A stretch of DNA of 64,000 bases from Opitutaceae bacterium EW11. GTDB taxonomy: Bacteria > Verrucomicrobiota > Verrucomicrobiia > Opitutales > Opitutaceae. The position numbers and the translations under genes are program-made. Under the pieces are notes generated by a model that was given only the letters and a program-made list of their open reading frames with translations, had not been told where the DNA came from and searched no databases. Each line of letters begins with the position of its first letter. Position 1 is the stretch's first letter. This document shows, piece after piece, positions 17,403-26,439 of the stretch. The stretch covers positions 62,001 to 126,000 of the forward strand of contig QAYY01000013.1 of assembly GCA_003054665.1 (NCBI GenBank). The letters run 5' to 3'.

Positions 17403-19874
17403 ATGCTCGGTGTCGTCATCTTGATTTTGCAGCTGTTCACAAGGCGACGGCTGTCATTGCTCGGCATGTGCTTGTTCCCGGTGCTTGGAGCGTGTGCAGT
17501 GATGATGGTCGACTGTTTGGGCAGAGGATTGCGGACAAGCTTCAGCGGTGAGGCTCGACAAGTGCTTGGGGCCGACCTTGTGGTGAGTTTCTGGGGACCG
17601 CCGGCTGCCAATGTTGAGGAGGCCATCGCGGAGCAAGGGGCGCGCACCTGTCGTGAAGCGATCTTTGGTTCAATGCTTGTAAGCGAGAGCGGTGCTCACC
17701 GGGTGCAAGTACACTCGGTCAATGGAGCTTACCCGTTCTACGCGCGCTCCGGTGTGGTGCCTAGCATTTCGACGTGGGAGCAGTTGAAGGACGCTGGTGG
17801 AGCCCTGTACGTCGAGCGACGGTTATTGGAGTCGGCACGGCTCGCAATCGGGGACAAAGTGGTGGTCGGGGGAAACTCTTTCACGATCCGGGAAGTCGTG
17901 GAGAATATCCCGGGGGAACTAACCACGGTCGGGCGTCTCGATCCTGCCGTCTTCCTTCGCAGTGCTGACTGGAAGACTGGGTACGGGGCGCTCGTGAACA
18001 CGAAGATTCGAGTCGCGGCTGAAGAACCGGCGGCCATTGTACGGATCCAAGCGATGCTGAGCGACAGCTATGGACTGAACAGCCTATCTATCGAAACCCC
18101 GGACCGATTGTTGCGTAGGTATGATAGGTACGTTGATCGGTTCGAGCGCTTCTTGAGATTGTGTGGTATTTGCCTGTTGCTTCTCGGCTTGGTGGGAATG
18201 GCTGCAGTTAGCTTAGCGGTGTGGGACAGAGAGCTTGAGCCCATCACGACCTTATTGTTGCTCGGTGCTCGGTCGACTCACATATTTACCGCGCAAGCAC
18301 TTCTGGGAATTGGACTGGCGGGGCTGAGCGCCGGCGCCTCTGCAATCCTGGCATGGTGGATTATGCCGTTTGCGACGGAGGCTCTGCAAGGCGTGCTTCC
18401 GTGGAAGTTGGACGCGCCTCTTGAATATGTTGGAATAGCTCCATGGTCGGGACTGCAATCTTCTGTGATGCTTGTATGGGTCTTGATGCTGGCTGCTTCT
18501 TCCGTCCGTGCCGCGCCGCAGCATGCCCGTCGTCTAGACCTTATAAAGAGGAATAATGCGATTCTCGTTGCGTGCGGCTTCATTGCGGCGGTTTGGTTGT
18601 TCACCCGTACTTTTCTGCCTTCGTGGCGGAGCATCGTTATTGACGTCGTGATGTCCACGGGTCTGGTAGCGACCGCGTGTCTTGGTTGTGGACTGGGCAT
18701 CAAAGTGTTCCATTCGTTTGTCGCAGCCCATTGTGGACCGTGGCTTCGGTGGGTCGCCGCGAATCTCGAGCACAAGCGTCTGCACTCGATCGTGGTGATT
18801 GTCTCATGGGCGAGCATTATGGGTGTGTTGTGCGTGATCCAGATTTCGCACTCATTATTAAAGAAAAGAATGGGGCTTGCGCGCGGAGGACCGAACGTCG
18901 TGATCACCAATCTTTCGCTAGACGATCTCGACGGGGCCAAAGCGTTCCTGGATTCGATGCAAGTGAAAGTTACGGCTGTACCGCTAGTCCAGGCGACCAT
19001 AGAGAACGTACAATTTGGGAACGGGCGAAAAGGGAATAACTCTCTTGATGGTTCCTCGTTTCTGGCGACCTATCGAGATGTAGTCTATCCGACAGAGACG
19101 GTAATTGACGGTGAGTTCGAGGACACTAGCCCAACGCATTCGGCAATCGTGCCGATCTCTATCGACGAGCGGGTGGCGAAGAAAGGACTGAGTGTCGGGG
19201 ACCTTGTTGGATGGGACATTTCGGGTGTCCCTGTGCAAACTCGGGTTGCTAGCATTCGAAGTTCAGACTCGGCCCGCTTCTATCTAGATCATCCAATCGT
19301 GTTCCCTTCCGGCATCATTGATAAGGCGCCGCAGCGCTACATGTTGCTATGTGAAAGCCCGTCATCTGTAAAGGCGCCACTAGTCGTCCGCAAGATGGCA
19401 GAGCGTTGGCCGCGAGTGTTGGCGTTCGACGTTGGTCTCGATGAAAGACTCATTGGGGAACTTCTCGACAGAGCTCTGGGGGTCGTCAGAATTGCTGCCC
19501 TTGGGATCGCCGCACTTGGGCTGAGCGTTAGTATCACACTTCTCATCGGCATCCGCCGCGCACGGCGAGAAGCATACAGAGTCCTTCGGGTCATTGGTGT
19601 GAGCGGCGCACGGGTGCTCTTTCTAAATGGCGCAGAGGCGCTGACCATTGGGACGATCTCCGCGTTTATTGCGGTAGCGACTTGCGTGGTGTCGGTGCGA
19701 TGGGTTTGTGTCCATGTTCTCGAGGTGCAGCCGGGAAGCGGGATGTGGTCGATACTTGTGCTGTTCATATTTTGGACGCTAATCTGTTCGAGTGCCATGG
19801 GCGCCCTTGGGTATCTGGCGCAATACGCTTTCGAGCCTAAAGATAGAAATGCACAAAACCGATCGATAGAATGA
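17403..19874 (+). CDS. ABC transporter permease, FtsX/YbbP-like with duplicated domains
   Basis: 823 aa, ATG at 17,403. An N-terminal membrane helix is followed by a large extracytoplasmic domain (about 45-250, MacB-PCD-like). Then come an FtsX-type membrane block (255-370), further helices (385-490), a second periplasmic domain (490-680) and a final three-helix block (690-800). This two-domain layout resembles YbbP and other large permeases paired with LolD-type ATPases, which act on lipoproteins, lipids or hydrophobic envelope molecules. It overlaps the next gene by 4 nt (ATGA). No separate MacA-like adaptor is recognised, but the next two anchored proteins could play that part. Confidence 0.85.
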   Translation: MLGVVILILQLFTRRRLSLLGMCLFPVLGACAVMMVDCLGRGLRTSFSGEARQVLGADLVVSFWGPPAANVEEAIAEQGARTCREAIFGSMLVSESGAHRVQVHSVNGAYPFYARSGVVPSISTWEQLKDAGGALYVERRLLESARLAIGDKVVVGGNSFTIREVVENIPGELTTVGRLDPAVFLRSADWKTGYGALVNTKIRVAAEEPAAIVRIQAMLSDSYGLNSLSIETPDRLLRRYDRYVDRFERFLRLCGICLLLLGLVGMAAVSLAVWDRELEPITTLLLLGARSTHIFTAQALLGIGLAGLSAGASAILAWWIMPFATEALQGVLPWKLDAPLEYVGIAPWSGLQSSVMLVWVLMLAASSVRAAPQHARRLDLIKRNNAILVACGFIAAVWLFTRTFLPSWRSIVIDVVMSTGLVATACLGCGLGIKVFHSFVAAHCGPWLRWVAANLEHKRLHSIVVIVSWASIMGVLCVIQISHSLLKKRMGLARGGPNVVITNLSLDDLDGAKAFLDSMQVKVTAVPLVQATIENVQFGNGRKGNNSLDGSSFLATYRDVVYPTETVIDGEFEDTSPTHSAIVPISIDERVAKKGLSVGDLVGWDISGVPVQTRVASIRSSDSARFYLDHPIVFPSGIIDKAPQRYMLLCESPSSVKAPLVVRKMAERWPRVLAFDVGLDERLIGELLDRALGVVRIAALGIAALGLSVSITLLIGIRRARREAYRVLRVIGVSGARVLFLNGAEALTIGTISAFIAVATCVVSVRWVCVHVLEVQPGSGMWSILVLFIFWTLICSSAMGALGYLAQYAFEPKDRNAQNRSIE

Positions 19875-20755
19875 AAACCGTCGTGACTTGGATCTGTTTC
19901 TTTGCAGCCGTGATATCCGGGATCGGCTGGGTTTTGGCCGTGAAAAGACTAAATGCGGCCGAATCGGAATTATCCGCGCTCGGTCGCACTGTTGCAAATA
20001 TGCGGGAAAAGGCTTGGGAGCGAAGCAGCACTAGCTCGGGGGAAGCTCTCCGTGGCGCTCGTGATCCGCTAGGACCGGCTCATGACGACCCTCGCGACGA
20101 CTCTGGTTTCGGGGCTCCGATCAAGTCGATGGTTGATGACTGGGTACAACTAGTGAACTCTCCCGAAGCGCAGGAGTTGATGTCCGCTCAGTACACTGCC
20201 GAGATCAGCTCGAGATATGCGAACGTATTTCGGGCTTTGCAGCTCAGCCCGGACACCCTCAAAAGATTCAAAGACCTGTTGCTTGAACGGCAGAGGATCG
20301 ACAATGATGCGATCGCGATAGCGTTCCAGAAAGGTATCAATCCGCTCACAGATCCGCAGGCATATGGCGCCATCCTTACGAACGTTCGGAGCGATATAGA
20401 TAGCCAGATTCAGCAAACACTTGGTGAGAACAAATTCCGGGAGTTGCAGCAGTATCAGTCTGGACAACAAGCGAGATCTACGGTGAATCAGCTGGCGCAG
20501 TCGCTCAGTTATACGCAGGACCCGTTGACGCAAGACCAGCGGCAGGCAATGCAATCTCTCCTTGGGATGACTTCAGGGGGATCTGCCGGGAAGCAAAGGG
20601 GGCGGATAACGGCCGCGGTTGCAGAGCAGGCGAAGTCTTTTCTCCGTCCTTCGCAAATGGATGCTGTGCACGAGATAATGAGAGCGCAGGATGCGCAGGA
20701 CGCATTGGCTCAGATTCGTAGAAACGCTCAGAGTCGGAGAGCCACCGGAAAATGA
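19871..20755 (+). CDS. Membrane-anchored coiled-coil protein, 294 aa
   Basis: One N-terminal membrane helix (residues 5-24), then a helical periplasmic or cytoplasmic domain rich in Gln, Ala and charged residues, likely coiled-coil. Segments such as LSPDTLKRFKDLLLERQ, TLGENKFRELQQYQSGQQ and LTQDQRQAMQSLLG recur in hypothetical proteins that I associate with Opitutales genomes, but I cannot name a family. Translationally coupled at both ends by 4-nt overlaps, so its amount should match that of the permease. It could be an adaptor for the ABC complex (inference). Confidence 0.65.
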   Translation: MKTVVTWICFFAAVISGIGWVLAVKRLNAAESELSALGRTVANMREKAWERSSTSSGEALRGARDPLGPAHDDPRDDSGFGAPIKSMVDDWVQLVNSPEAQELMSAQYTAEISSRYANVFRALQLSPDTLKRFKDLLLERQRIDNDAIAIAFQKGINPLTDPQAYGAILTNVRSDIDSQIQQTLGENKFRELQQYQSGQQARSTVNQLAQSLSYTQDPLTQDQRQAMQSLLGMTSGGSAGKQRGRITAAVAEQAKSFLRPSQMDAVHEIMRAQDAQDALAQIRRNAQSRRATGK

Positions 20756-21507
20756 CCTCTGCCAAACTCAGACGAAATGGCAAACCGCTAGTGTTTGTGT
20801 TCATCGGATTAGCGATCGTCGGTGTCGTTATCTGGCCGTATATGAGGAGAATCCGAACAGCAGACGAACTGTTGATTTTGAAAGGACAACTTGCGAAACC
20901 GGAGCAATTTGTGGGCACTACAGACGCCGATTTCTTTGTGATTGAACTCAAGTCACCGACCGTGAGTGAAGAAACTGTACGTAAGAGCGGAATTGGACCA
21001 ACGACTATCATTGCCGATGGAGAGAGTCGCACATGGGTGCTAAAGCTGTCGCGAGCTTTCGGAGCACAAAAGACGCAGAGCGAGCTTCGTATTGTGTTCC
21101 GCAGGGGGAAGCTGGCTGAGCTAAGGCTTCCTCGTCCGGTTGGCCGTTTTGTATCGAAAGAAGCTCTAGCGCAGTATTGTCGAATTCTTGGTAACTCGAC
21201 GATCGACTTAAAGCGTAAGCGATCTGTTCTGGATCCCAGAGCGGGGGTTGCGATAAATGCTTTGGAGTTTCCAGATGCGTCAGACAGCTTGGCTATGTTT
21301 GGGGAGCCGAATTCTCGAAGTGAGGTCGGCATGAATCAGGTCAATTCGTACGTTCAGCAAATCGAGAAGCCAGACGGAAAAGGTGTGAAGAGTTTCAAGA
21401 TCAACCTCGTTTTTCACAGGTTTACAGGCACGTTTAAGTACGGCGTGGTTGCGCTGGCTGGATACGGCATTATATTCGATGAGGCTGGTGTTTCGATACG
21501 CCGATGA
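20752..21507 (+). CDS. Single-span membrane protein, 251 aa
   Basis: ATG at 20,752 overlapping the previous stop (ATGA). Residues 12-30 form one membrane helix (PLVFVFIGLAIVGVVIWPYM). The rest looks like a mixed alpha/beta extracytoplasmic domain with strands such as TWVLKLSRAF, SELRIVFRRG and SFKINLVFHRF. The family is unrecognised. It is the second consecutive small anchored protein after the permease. Confidence 0.6.
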   Translation: MTSAKLRRNGKPLVFVFIGLAIVGVVIWPYMRRIRTADELLILKGQLAKPEQFVGTTDADFFVIELKSPTVSEETVRKSGIGPTTIIADGESRTWVLKLSRAFGAQKTQSELRIVFRRGKLAELRLPRPVGRFVSKEALAQYCRILGNSTIDLKRKRSVLDPRAGVAINALEFPDASDSLAMFGEPNSRSEVGMNQVNSYVQQIEKPDGKGVKSFKINLVFHRFTGTFKYGVVALAGYGIIFDEAGVSIRR

Positions 21508-21519
21508 GTAGGCGGTCTT

Positions 21520-22194
21520 GTGGCTCAAGGACTATCAAATAAGGTAAGGGAGCCAGCGGCATTCCTGGGCTTCTTGTGGCGTCTGCTCCTTGGGGCGCTC
21601 GGGGCCCTAGTTTGCGTCGCTGCAGTTCTAGCATTTGCCTTTAGTAAGGCAGGTTCGCGTATAGCGTCTTTCAGTTTGGTTGAGCCGATATTATTGAACG
21701 ACGCAAACATTGTTGCTGATTATGTTTGTGACGGGGATGGTGTCCGGCTGCCCTCGCATTTGCGGGTCGGAACTCTGAGCAGTGGCGAAGTGTCGCACTT
21801 AACGGACGTGCAGCAGATTGTTGTCGTTGGTCGACGCGTTAGCTTTGCACTGTTTTTCATCTTCGCGATATCGCTCGGCTTCTGCTCGAAAAGATCGCGT
21901 GCTTGGGTCGCGCGAGCTTCGTTCGTAGTTTCCGTTGCATTTGGTGGCGGTTTCGCGGCGTTAGGGTGCTTGAATTGGCGAGGAAGCTTCATTTTGGTCC
22001 ATCTAGCTCTGTTCAGAGAGGGATCTTGGCAGTTTACATCGGACGCATATCTGCTGCAGCTGTTTCCGGCGAGATTCTGGGCGTTAACTGCTTTGTCGGT
22101 GATTGTTGCAGAGTCGGTGGTGTCGTGGAGTTTCTGGCGATGCCTGAGCGCTTTGGCCGGACATCGCGTCTACTTGGGTAAAGTGCGACCATGA
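21520..22194 (+). CDS. DUF1461-like multispan membrane protein
   Basis: 224 aa from GTG at 21,520, 12 nt after the upstream stop. About four membrane helices (18-45, 105-120, 130-155, 180-205). The stretch FILVHLALFREGSWQF plus LLQLFPARFW resembles the signature of the DUF1461/TIGR01906 membrane family, in which a His/Phe-rich loop precedes L-x-x-L-F/Y-P-x-x-F-W. Members have no well-established function. It overlaps the O-antigen-ligase-like gene by 4 nt. Confidence 0.6.
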   Translation: MAQGLSNKVREPAAFLGFLWRLLLGALGALVCVAAVLAFAFSKAGSRIASFSLVEPILLNDANIVADYVCDGDGVRLPSHLRVGTLSSGEVSHLTDVQQIVVVGRRVSFALFFIFAISLGFCSKRSRAWVARASFVVSVAFGGGFAALGCLNWRGSFILVHLALFREGSWQFTSDAYLLQLFPARFWALTALSVIVAESVVSWSFWRCLSALAGHRVYLGKVRP

Positions 22195-23576
22195 TCTTCT
22201 GGTACGAAAGTGCAGTACGGCTGGCTTGGCCATTTGGTTCGCCAAATGAACTTGGCGCAGCAATGGCGATGCTTCTTCCCTACGTCTGGGCGTGTGCTGG
22301 AGGGACACGTCGATGGAGTTTCGCTACTTTAGGATGGCTGTCTGTGGAGGGAGTTCTATTTTGGGTGCTTTGCAGGACGTATTCACGTGGGGCTTTGTTG
22401 GCCCTGTCTATCGCGATGCTTGCGTACGCATGGTTGAGCTGGGATTCCAGATCTAGACATCACCGAAGGATGGTCTTCTACGAGTGGGCGACCAGAGTTG
22501 TGCTGATGGTATGTATCGTCTGGTCGGTCGGGGTGTATAGGAGGGTATCGTACGAATACGTGGGGGCGGACCCTGGAGTTCACACACGGCTAGTGCTCGC
22601 CCGAGCCGCTTTGGAGATGGTTCGGGATAGTCCCTGGATAGGCTGGGGGTGGAATCGAGGAATCTACTCTTACATGAATTGGTATCAGCCGCTCTCCGAT
22701 CACCATGTCTATGGGAATTTCGTCAGCGGTGTTGTTCAGTTTGCCGTTGATAACGGGCTTCTTGCGCTTGGGGCAGCTACCGTCTGCGTTGGGATTATTC
22801 TCGCACCAACAGTACTTGCGGTGAGGGGTGGAACGGCCTGGCCGACGTTCCGTTTCCGTGGGCTGTTCGGAGTATCCTTCGCCGCCGGTCTGGTTGCCAA
22901 TTGTTTCTCATGCCTCACGTCTAGCATGCTCTTCACCAGCATGTGGGTGATCACTGCGGTACTTTCCGCGTGTGGCGTTTGGACGTTGGCGCGGGAAGTG
23001 CAGAAACGTGTTTTGAGCCTATCGGTGATCGGTGGTATGGCAGTACCGGCGTTGATACTAATTGCAGGCGGATGCCTCTCGCCCGATGTATCTCTGTTAA
23101 CTGGCAGGATGGAGGACGGAACTGTGGTGATTCGTGCTAGACGTGCGGTATCTCAGGCGCATGTCGTTCATACCTTCGTTGACCCTGCGGTCATGGCCGG
23201 AGGGGGGGGGAAGTTGATTAGGGAACTCGCGATGGGCGCCAAGAACGCTACATTCTATGTGCACAATAGGCCGACCGACCGCGTGTTGAATAAGGGCGAC
23301 AAGCTCTTGTTAATGGGGCGATCCTGGGAAGTCGGATTGAGGTATCCTGACCAGTCGAAGGCTCTATTGCATCCGATGCTAATTGTTGGCGAAAAGTGGC
23401 TGCAGAACGTGGATATCGTTTCGCTTGGTGAGGCTGATTTCGAGTTTCAGAATGGCTACTGGATCCATCATTACGGAGGCACATCGGAGATATTAATCGA
23501 TCCGACGATGGGGCGGGCGCTGGCATTTTGGCCTTCCTTGCTCAAGGAGAGGTTGTATGCATGGATGGATAACTAG
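22191..23576 (+). CDS. O-antigen ligase/polymerase-like membrane protein
   Basis: 461 aa, ATG at 22,191. The first 300 residues are multispan with hallmarks of the Wzy_C/WaaL family: RTYSRGALLAL, followed after a loop by PWIGWGWNRGIYSYMNW and DHHVYGNF, the periplasmic region normally containing the catalytic Arg/His. The last 150 residues are an extra soluble domain (MLIVGEKWLQNVDIVSLGEA) not found in classical ligases. Such proteins transfer undecaprenyl-linked glycans, or other substrates, to acceptors in the periplasm. No Wzx or glycosyltransferase gene is in the operon, so the substrate is not evident. The end overlaps the next gene by 20 nt. Confidence 0.7.
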   Translation: MIFWYESAVRLAWPFGSPNELGAAMAMLLPYVWACAGGTRRWSFATLGWLSVEGVLFWVLCRTYSRGALLALSIAMLAYAWLSWDSRSRHHRRMVFYEWATRVVLMVCIVWSVGVYRRVSYEYVGADPGVHTRLVLARAALEMVRDSPWIGWGWNRGIYSYMNWYQPLSDHHVYGNFVSGVVQFAVDNGLLALGAATVCVGIILAPTVLAVRGGTAWPTFRFRGLFGVSFAAGLVANCFSCLTSSMLFTSMWVITAVLSACGVWTLAREVQKRVLSLSVIGGMAVPALILIAGGCLSPDVSLLTGRMEDGTVVIRARRAVSQAHVVHTFVDPAVMAGGGGKLIRELAMGAKNATFYVHNRPTDRVLNKGDKLLLMGRSWEVGLRYPDQSKALLHPMLIVGEKWLQNVDIVSLGEADFEFQNGYWIHHYGGTSEILIDPTMGRALAFWPSLLKERLYAWMDN

Positions 23577-24498
23577 AGGCTTTTGCGCTGTCTGGTTGTT
23601 AGCTGGCGCCGTGGATGGTTTGTCCTCAAGCGGACCATCGTTGGGGCACATCGGAGCCGATGGCACGCTGTGTTTTCAGATCCGATTGGGAGTTATTGAA
23701 GGCCCCGGATACAGCATACCGGTTGAAATGGATCACAGGATTGCCGTTGATTATGCAGGGGCGGCGAAGAGTGTGTGGCAAATACCTGCGTTTGAATCGT
23801 ACTTGGTGGCTATCTCATCGAGCGAGTGGGAGGTGCAGTTTCCGACAGGCGAGCGCGAGCGGTTCGAGTTCTTAGCAGGAAGCCAAGCTCTGGGGCAGGG
23901 AGCCCACGGTCGAGCCTGGGTACGCGGAGATGTGAGCGGGCGTTACGAAATCCAGTCCGCAGAAGGAGAAGTGTACGTTTTTAAGTCTTCGAGACTAAAC
24001 CGAATAGATATCGCACGTAATACTATATGGTTTAGTGTTGTCGATTCGGGGATTCGCATTACCAGGGGAGAGTCTGGTGCATTACTGGGTGAGATTCAGA
24101 GAAGTGAAATCGGTGAGCCTGTGAGAGTTTCCTTGCATGGCAGAGTTTTCCGATTCATATATGATAAACAGCGTCTCCTTAGGGCGGTTTGCGATAGAGA
24201 CGATAAGTTGATTGCGGAACTGAACTACAGAGGGAATCTGCTTCAGACGGTTAGCATGCCGAACAGGCCAGTTGTCCGTATCGAGTGGCGCCTTCGGTCG
24301 GACGGGGGGAGCACGGCAACTGTCCTGGATTCGCCGCCAGTAACCCTAGCCGCTGTTGATGATGAGCGTTATGATGTATCCGCACGCGGCCCTCTAAGAA
24401 TCCTACGGCGTTCGTTAGTGACGAGCGGCCGTAGGGATGCATTGATCATCGACACTCTGTCGGGGTCTGTTACTCATGAAGAGGATGGGTATGAGTGA
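23557..24498 (+). CDS. Secreted YD-repeat (RHS-like) protein, 313 aa
   Basis: ATG at 23,557, inside the end of the previous gene (20-nt overlap). The N-terminus has a likely signal peptide (CAVWLLAGAVDGLSSSG). Residues 195-255 carry one YD/RHS-type repeat: VFRFIYDKQRLLRAVCDRDD, then LIAELNYRGNLLQTV. The family forms beta-cocoons in large RHS toxins and wall-associated proteins. At 313 aa this is far shorter, with no toxin tip and no PxxxxDPxG core cleavage motif. It ends the nine-gene operon. The role as a substrate or scaffold is inference. Confidence 0.65.
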   Translation: MHGWITRGFCAVWLLAGAVDGLSSSGPSLGHIGADGTLCFQIRLGVIEGPGYSIPVEMDHRIAVDYAGAAKSVWQIPAFESYLVAISSSEWEVQFPTGERERFEFLAGSQALGQGAHGRAWVRGDVSGRYEIQSAEGEVYVFKSSRLNRIDIARNTIWFSVVDSGIRITRGESGALLGEIQRSEIGEPVRVSLHGRVFRFIYDKQRLLRAVCDRDDKLIAELNYRGNLLQTVSMPNRPVVRIEWRLRSDGGSTATVLDSPPVTLAAVDDERYDVSARGPLRILRRSLVTSGRRDALIIDTLSGSVTHEEDGYE

Positions 24499-24694
24499 CC
24501 GCTGTGTTTGGAATACTCGGAGGTGCTGCATCCTGTCGAATTTAGGCCTGGCATAGTAGCCCCCATATACGCATGGGTCTCAAAACGTTCATTCGAGAGG
24601 TGGGGACTATGACTTCGATTGATTCCGTAGATGGATGGAATGCCTCGAACATGGAAGCATTCTGAATTATGCGTTAGCAGGCTCTTGTATTGCA
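24499..24694. other. Intergenic region between operon end and recombinase gene
   Basis: About 200 bp separating the convergent YD-repeat gene and recombinase gene. An 18-codon frame (24,609-24,665) preceded by GAGGTGGGG is present but unsupported. No T-run terminator is evident. The strongest structure is the palindrome that begins at 24,695. Confidence 0.4.
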
Positions 24695-24727
24695 CGAACG
24701 GATCGAATTCAGAGTTCGATCCGTTCG
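24695..24727. repeat. 13-bp perfect inverted repeat at recombinase 3' end
   Basis: Arms CGAACGGATCGAA (24,695-24,707) and TTCGATCCGTTCG (24,715-24,727) are exact reverse complements with a 7-nt spacer. The recombinase stop codon (complement of 24,709-24,711) lies in the spacer, so the last codons are part of the structure. As RNA it would be a strong hairpin and may end both convergent transcripts, but it lacks a T-run. As DNA it could be a protein-binding palindrome. Confidence 0.75.
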
Positions 24728-26409
24728 GAGAGAACCTGCCAGCCGCTCCCATGAGACGCTCGGGCCCGGCCGATCAGCCTCAGGGCGCCGTTACTGAATT
24801 CGACAAGAAGCCACATTTCTTTCGCACGAGCGAAACGCCGTAGGGGATCTCCGACTATGCGGAGCTTGCCCTGGGTGAGCGCTACCAGGAAGCGTCCGCG
24901 CTGCTGCTCGTTCAACCTAGAAAGTTCCTTGAGGCTACTCGCGGCCTCCACACGCGAAATGACTCGATTGAAGGCAGTCATGGCCCGCTGCCGTGTCACG
25001 TTGTTTTGAAGGTTGACCGAGAGAGCCTCTAGGTCTCGTAACGGCAGCTCAGGGGGCGCTGTGTTTGACGCGCTATAGGCTTCAAGGGTCTCTAGCTGTG
25101 CCTCTTTTGCGCGGATCTCGGTCTCCACCTCCCTCAGCCGGTTTGCGACTGTTACGCTCCCTGACTCAATCGCAGCCAGGAGGTTTTTCGCGCGGATTCG
25201 AAGCGCCTCCAAATCAGATCGCAGACCGTGCACCGGTGAGATATCAATCTCAGTCTCTTTGCTCGTTGCCAGGTCAGCGGCGGTAACCTCGAGTAGCCCT
25301 GCCACAAGGACCGCGTCTAGGTAGGTAGAGTTGCAGCACCAGAGCATCTTTCCGTCGGTATCCTCACTCAGGCATTCGTAGTAGTGATTGTGACCTTTGA
25401 TTCCGGTTTCCGGATCTGGGAGCCCATTGCGGTGACTCGCGTACCGGCACCAATGTCCTTGGAAGTGCAGCAGACCTCGGAGCATATTGATGGGGCGCGA
25501 TAGATCTCCTGGTCGCCCTCTGGCTCCCCGCATGTTCTTCCTCATCTGCGCCCTCGCTGCCGCGGCTAACTCCGGGTCGATGATCCGGGGGTAGTAGCCC
25601 TCGATCCTGTGAGTGCGGCCAGCTGCTTTCGTTTTTGCGGTTTCCTTGAGGGTACCGAGGGGACCATCGGAGTTCACAAGGCCCCGTACGCGACATGCGA
25701 GCCACTTCTTCGTTTTTGGGCGCCAGGTTGGGGTGTTCTTTTCGTTGAGTAGACGCGCGATGCGCGCCGAAGAATAACCCTTGGCTGTAAGCTCGAAGAC
25801 CTTTTGCACTACTGCTCGTCGGTCGGGCGGCGAAACGATCTTCAGTCTCGTCGCATCGTAAACGAGCCACCACGGCAGTGACGCACGGAGGAGGGTGCCT
25901 TTCTGCGCATCCTCGCGTTTGCGCGCCCAAGCCTCTTGGAGGCGCATGCTCTTGGTCTCGGATTCTTCATTTGCGCGCATCGCGAGCGCCACGGCGAGAA
26001 TCAGGTCAATGCCTTCATCGGGTCCCGAATTAGGGCGTAGGACCCGGTTGACGGACGTCAGGTGCACTTCTATTCCAAGATCTAATAGGCGGTTTAGGAG
26101 AGCGACTGTCTTTCTTGGGCTCTGCCGTGAAAGACGATCCAGGGACTCGACGATTATTGCGCTGCCACGAGGAACCGCCCCCTGCTCTACTAAGGCAATG
26201 AACTTGCCAAGGTCGCCCTTTTCAACGTTGCGTCCTTTGAAGGCAGATACGCCTTTGTCGAATAGCTCGAGGGACCTATCTAGCTTCAACCCAAGGCGTT
26301 GGCAATATGCCTCGGTGCTTGTTGCTTGTCGCCTAGTCGAGTCTCCGAGTTGCTGGTGCAGTCGGGAGAACCTGAGATAAGAGTAAGCAAGTTTAGGCGA
26401 GGTGTTCAC
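24709..26409 (-). CDS. Large serine recombinase (site-specific integrase)
   Basis: 566 aa from a GTG complementary to 26,407-26,409. The N-terminal resolvase domain (1-150) has the YLRFS motif with catalytic Ser15, the STRRQ segment and SLDRLSRQ. Next come a recombinase domain (about 165-275; WLVYDATRLKIVSPPDRRAV, SSARIARLLNEK), a zinc-ribbon-like region (about 300-380, GHWCRYASHRNG, YYECLSEDTDG, LWCCNSTYLDAV) and a coiled coil (400-500). This is the domain order of phage-type large serine integrases that join attP and attB and need a directionality factor for excision. It lies 40 bp from the comM junction, so it is very probably the enzyme that inserted the island. No directionality factor is recognised in the window. 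Confidence 0.95.
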   Translation of the reverse strand: MNTSPKLAYSYLRFSRLHQQLGDSTRRQATSTEAYCQRLGLKLDRSLELFDKGVSAFKGRNVEKGDLGKFIALVEQGAVPRGSAIIVESLDRLSRQSPRKTVALLNRLLDLGIEVHLTSVNRVLRPNSGPDEGIDLILAVALAMRANEESETKSMRLQEAWARKREDAQKGTLLRASLPWWLVYDATRLKIVSPPDRRAVVQKVFELTAKGYSSARIARLLNEKNTPTWRPKTKKWLACRVRGLVNSDGPLGTLKETAKTKAAGRTHRIEGYYPRIIDPELAAAARAQMRKNMRGARGRPGDLSRPINMLRGLLHFQGHWCRYASHRNGLPDPETGIKGHNHYYECLSEDTDGKMLWCCNSTYLDAVLVAGLLEVTAADLATSKETEIDISPVHGLRSDLEALRIRAKNLLAAIESGSVTVANRLREVETEIRAKEAQLETLEAYSASNTAPPELPLRDLEALSVNLQNNVTRQRAMTAFNRVISRVEAASSLKELSRLNEQQRGRFLVALTQGKLRIVGDPLRRFARAKEMWLLVEFSNGALRLIGRARASHGSGWQVLSERIEL

Positions 26410-26439
26410 GACAATGACGGTACCACAGGCGCAAAATAC

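Noticed and set aside
22191-23576. Possibility that the ligase-like gene belongs to an O-antigen cluster
   Set aside because: No glycosyltransferase, flippase or sugar-nucleotide gene lies next to it in the operon; the neighbours are an ABC system and anchored proteins.
24609-24665. 18-codon frame preceded by a GAGGTGGGG sequence
   Set aside because: It has no similarity that I recognise, and frames of this length occur by chance; its nearness to the att region does not prove it is translated.
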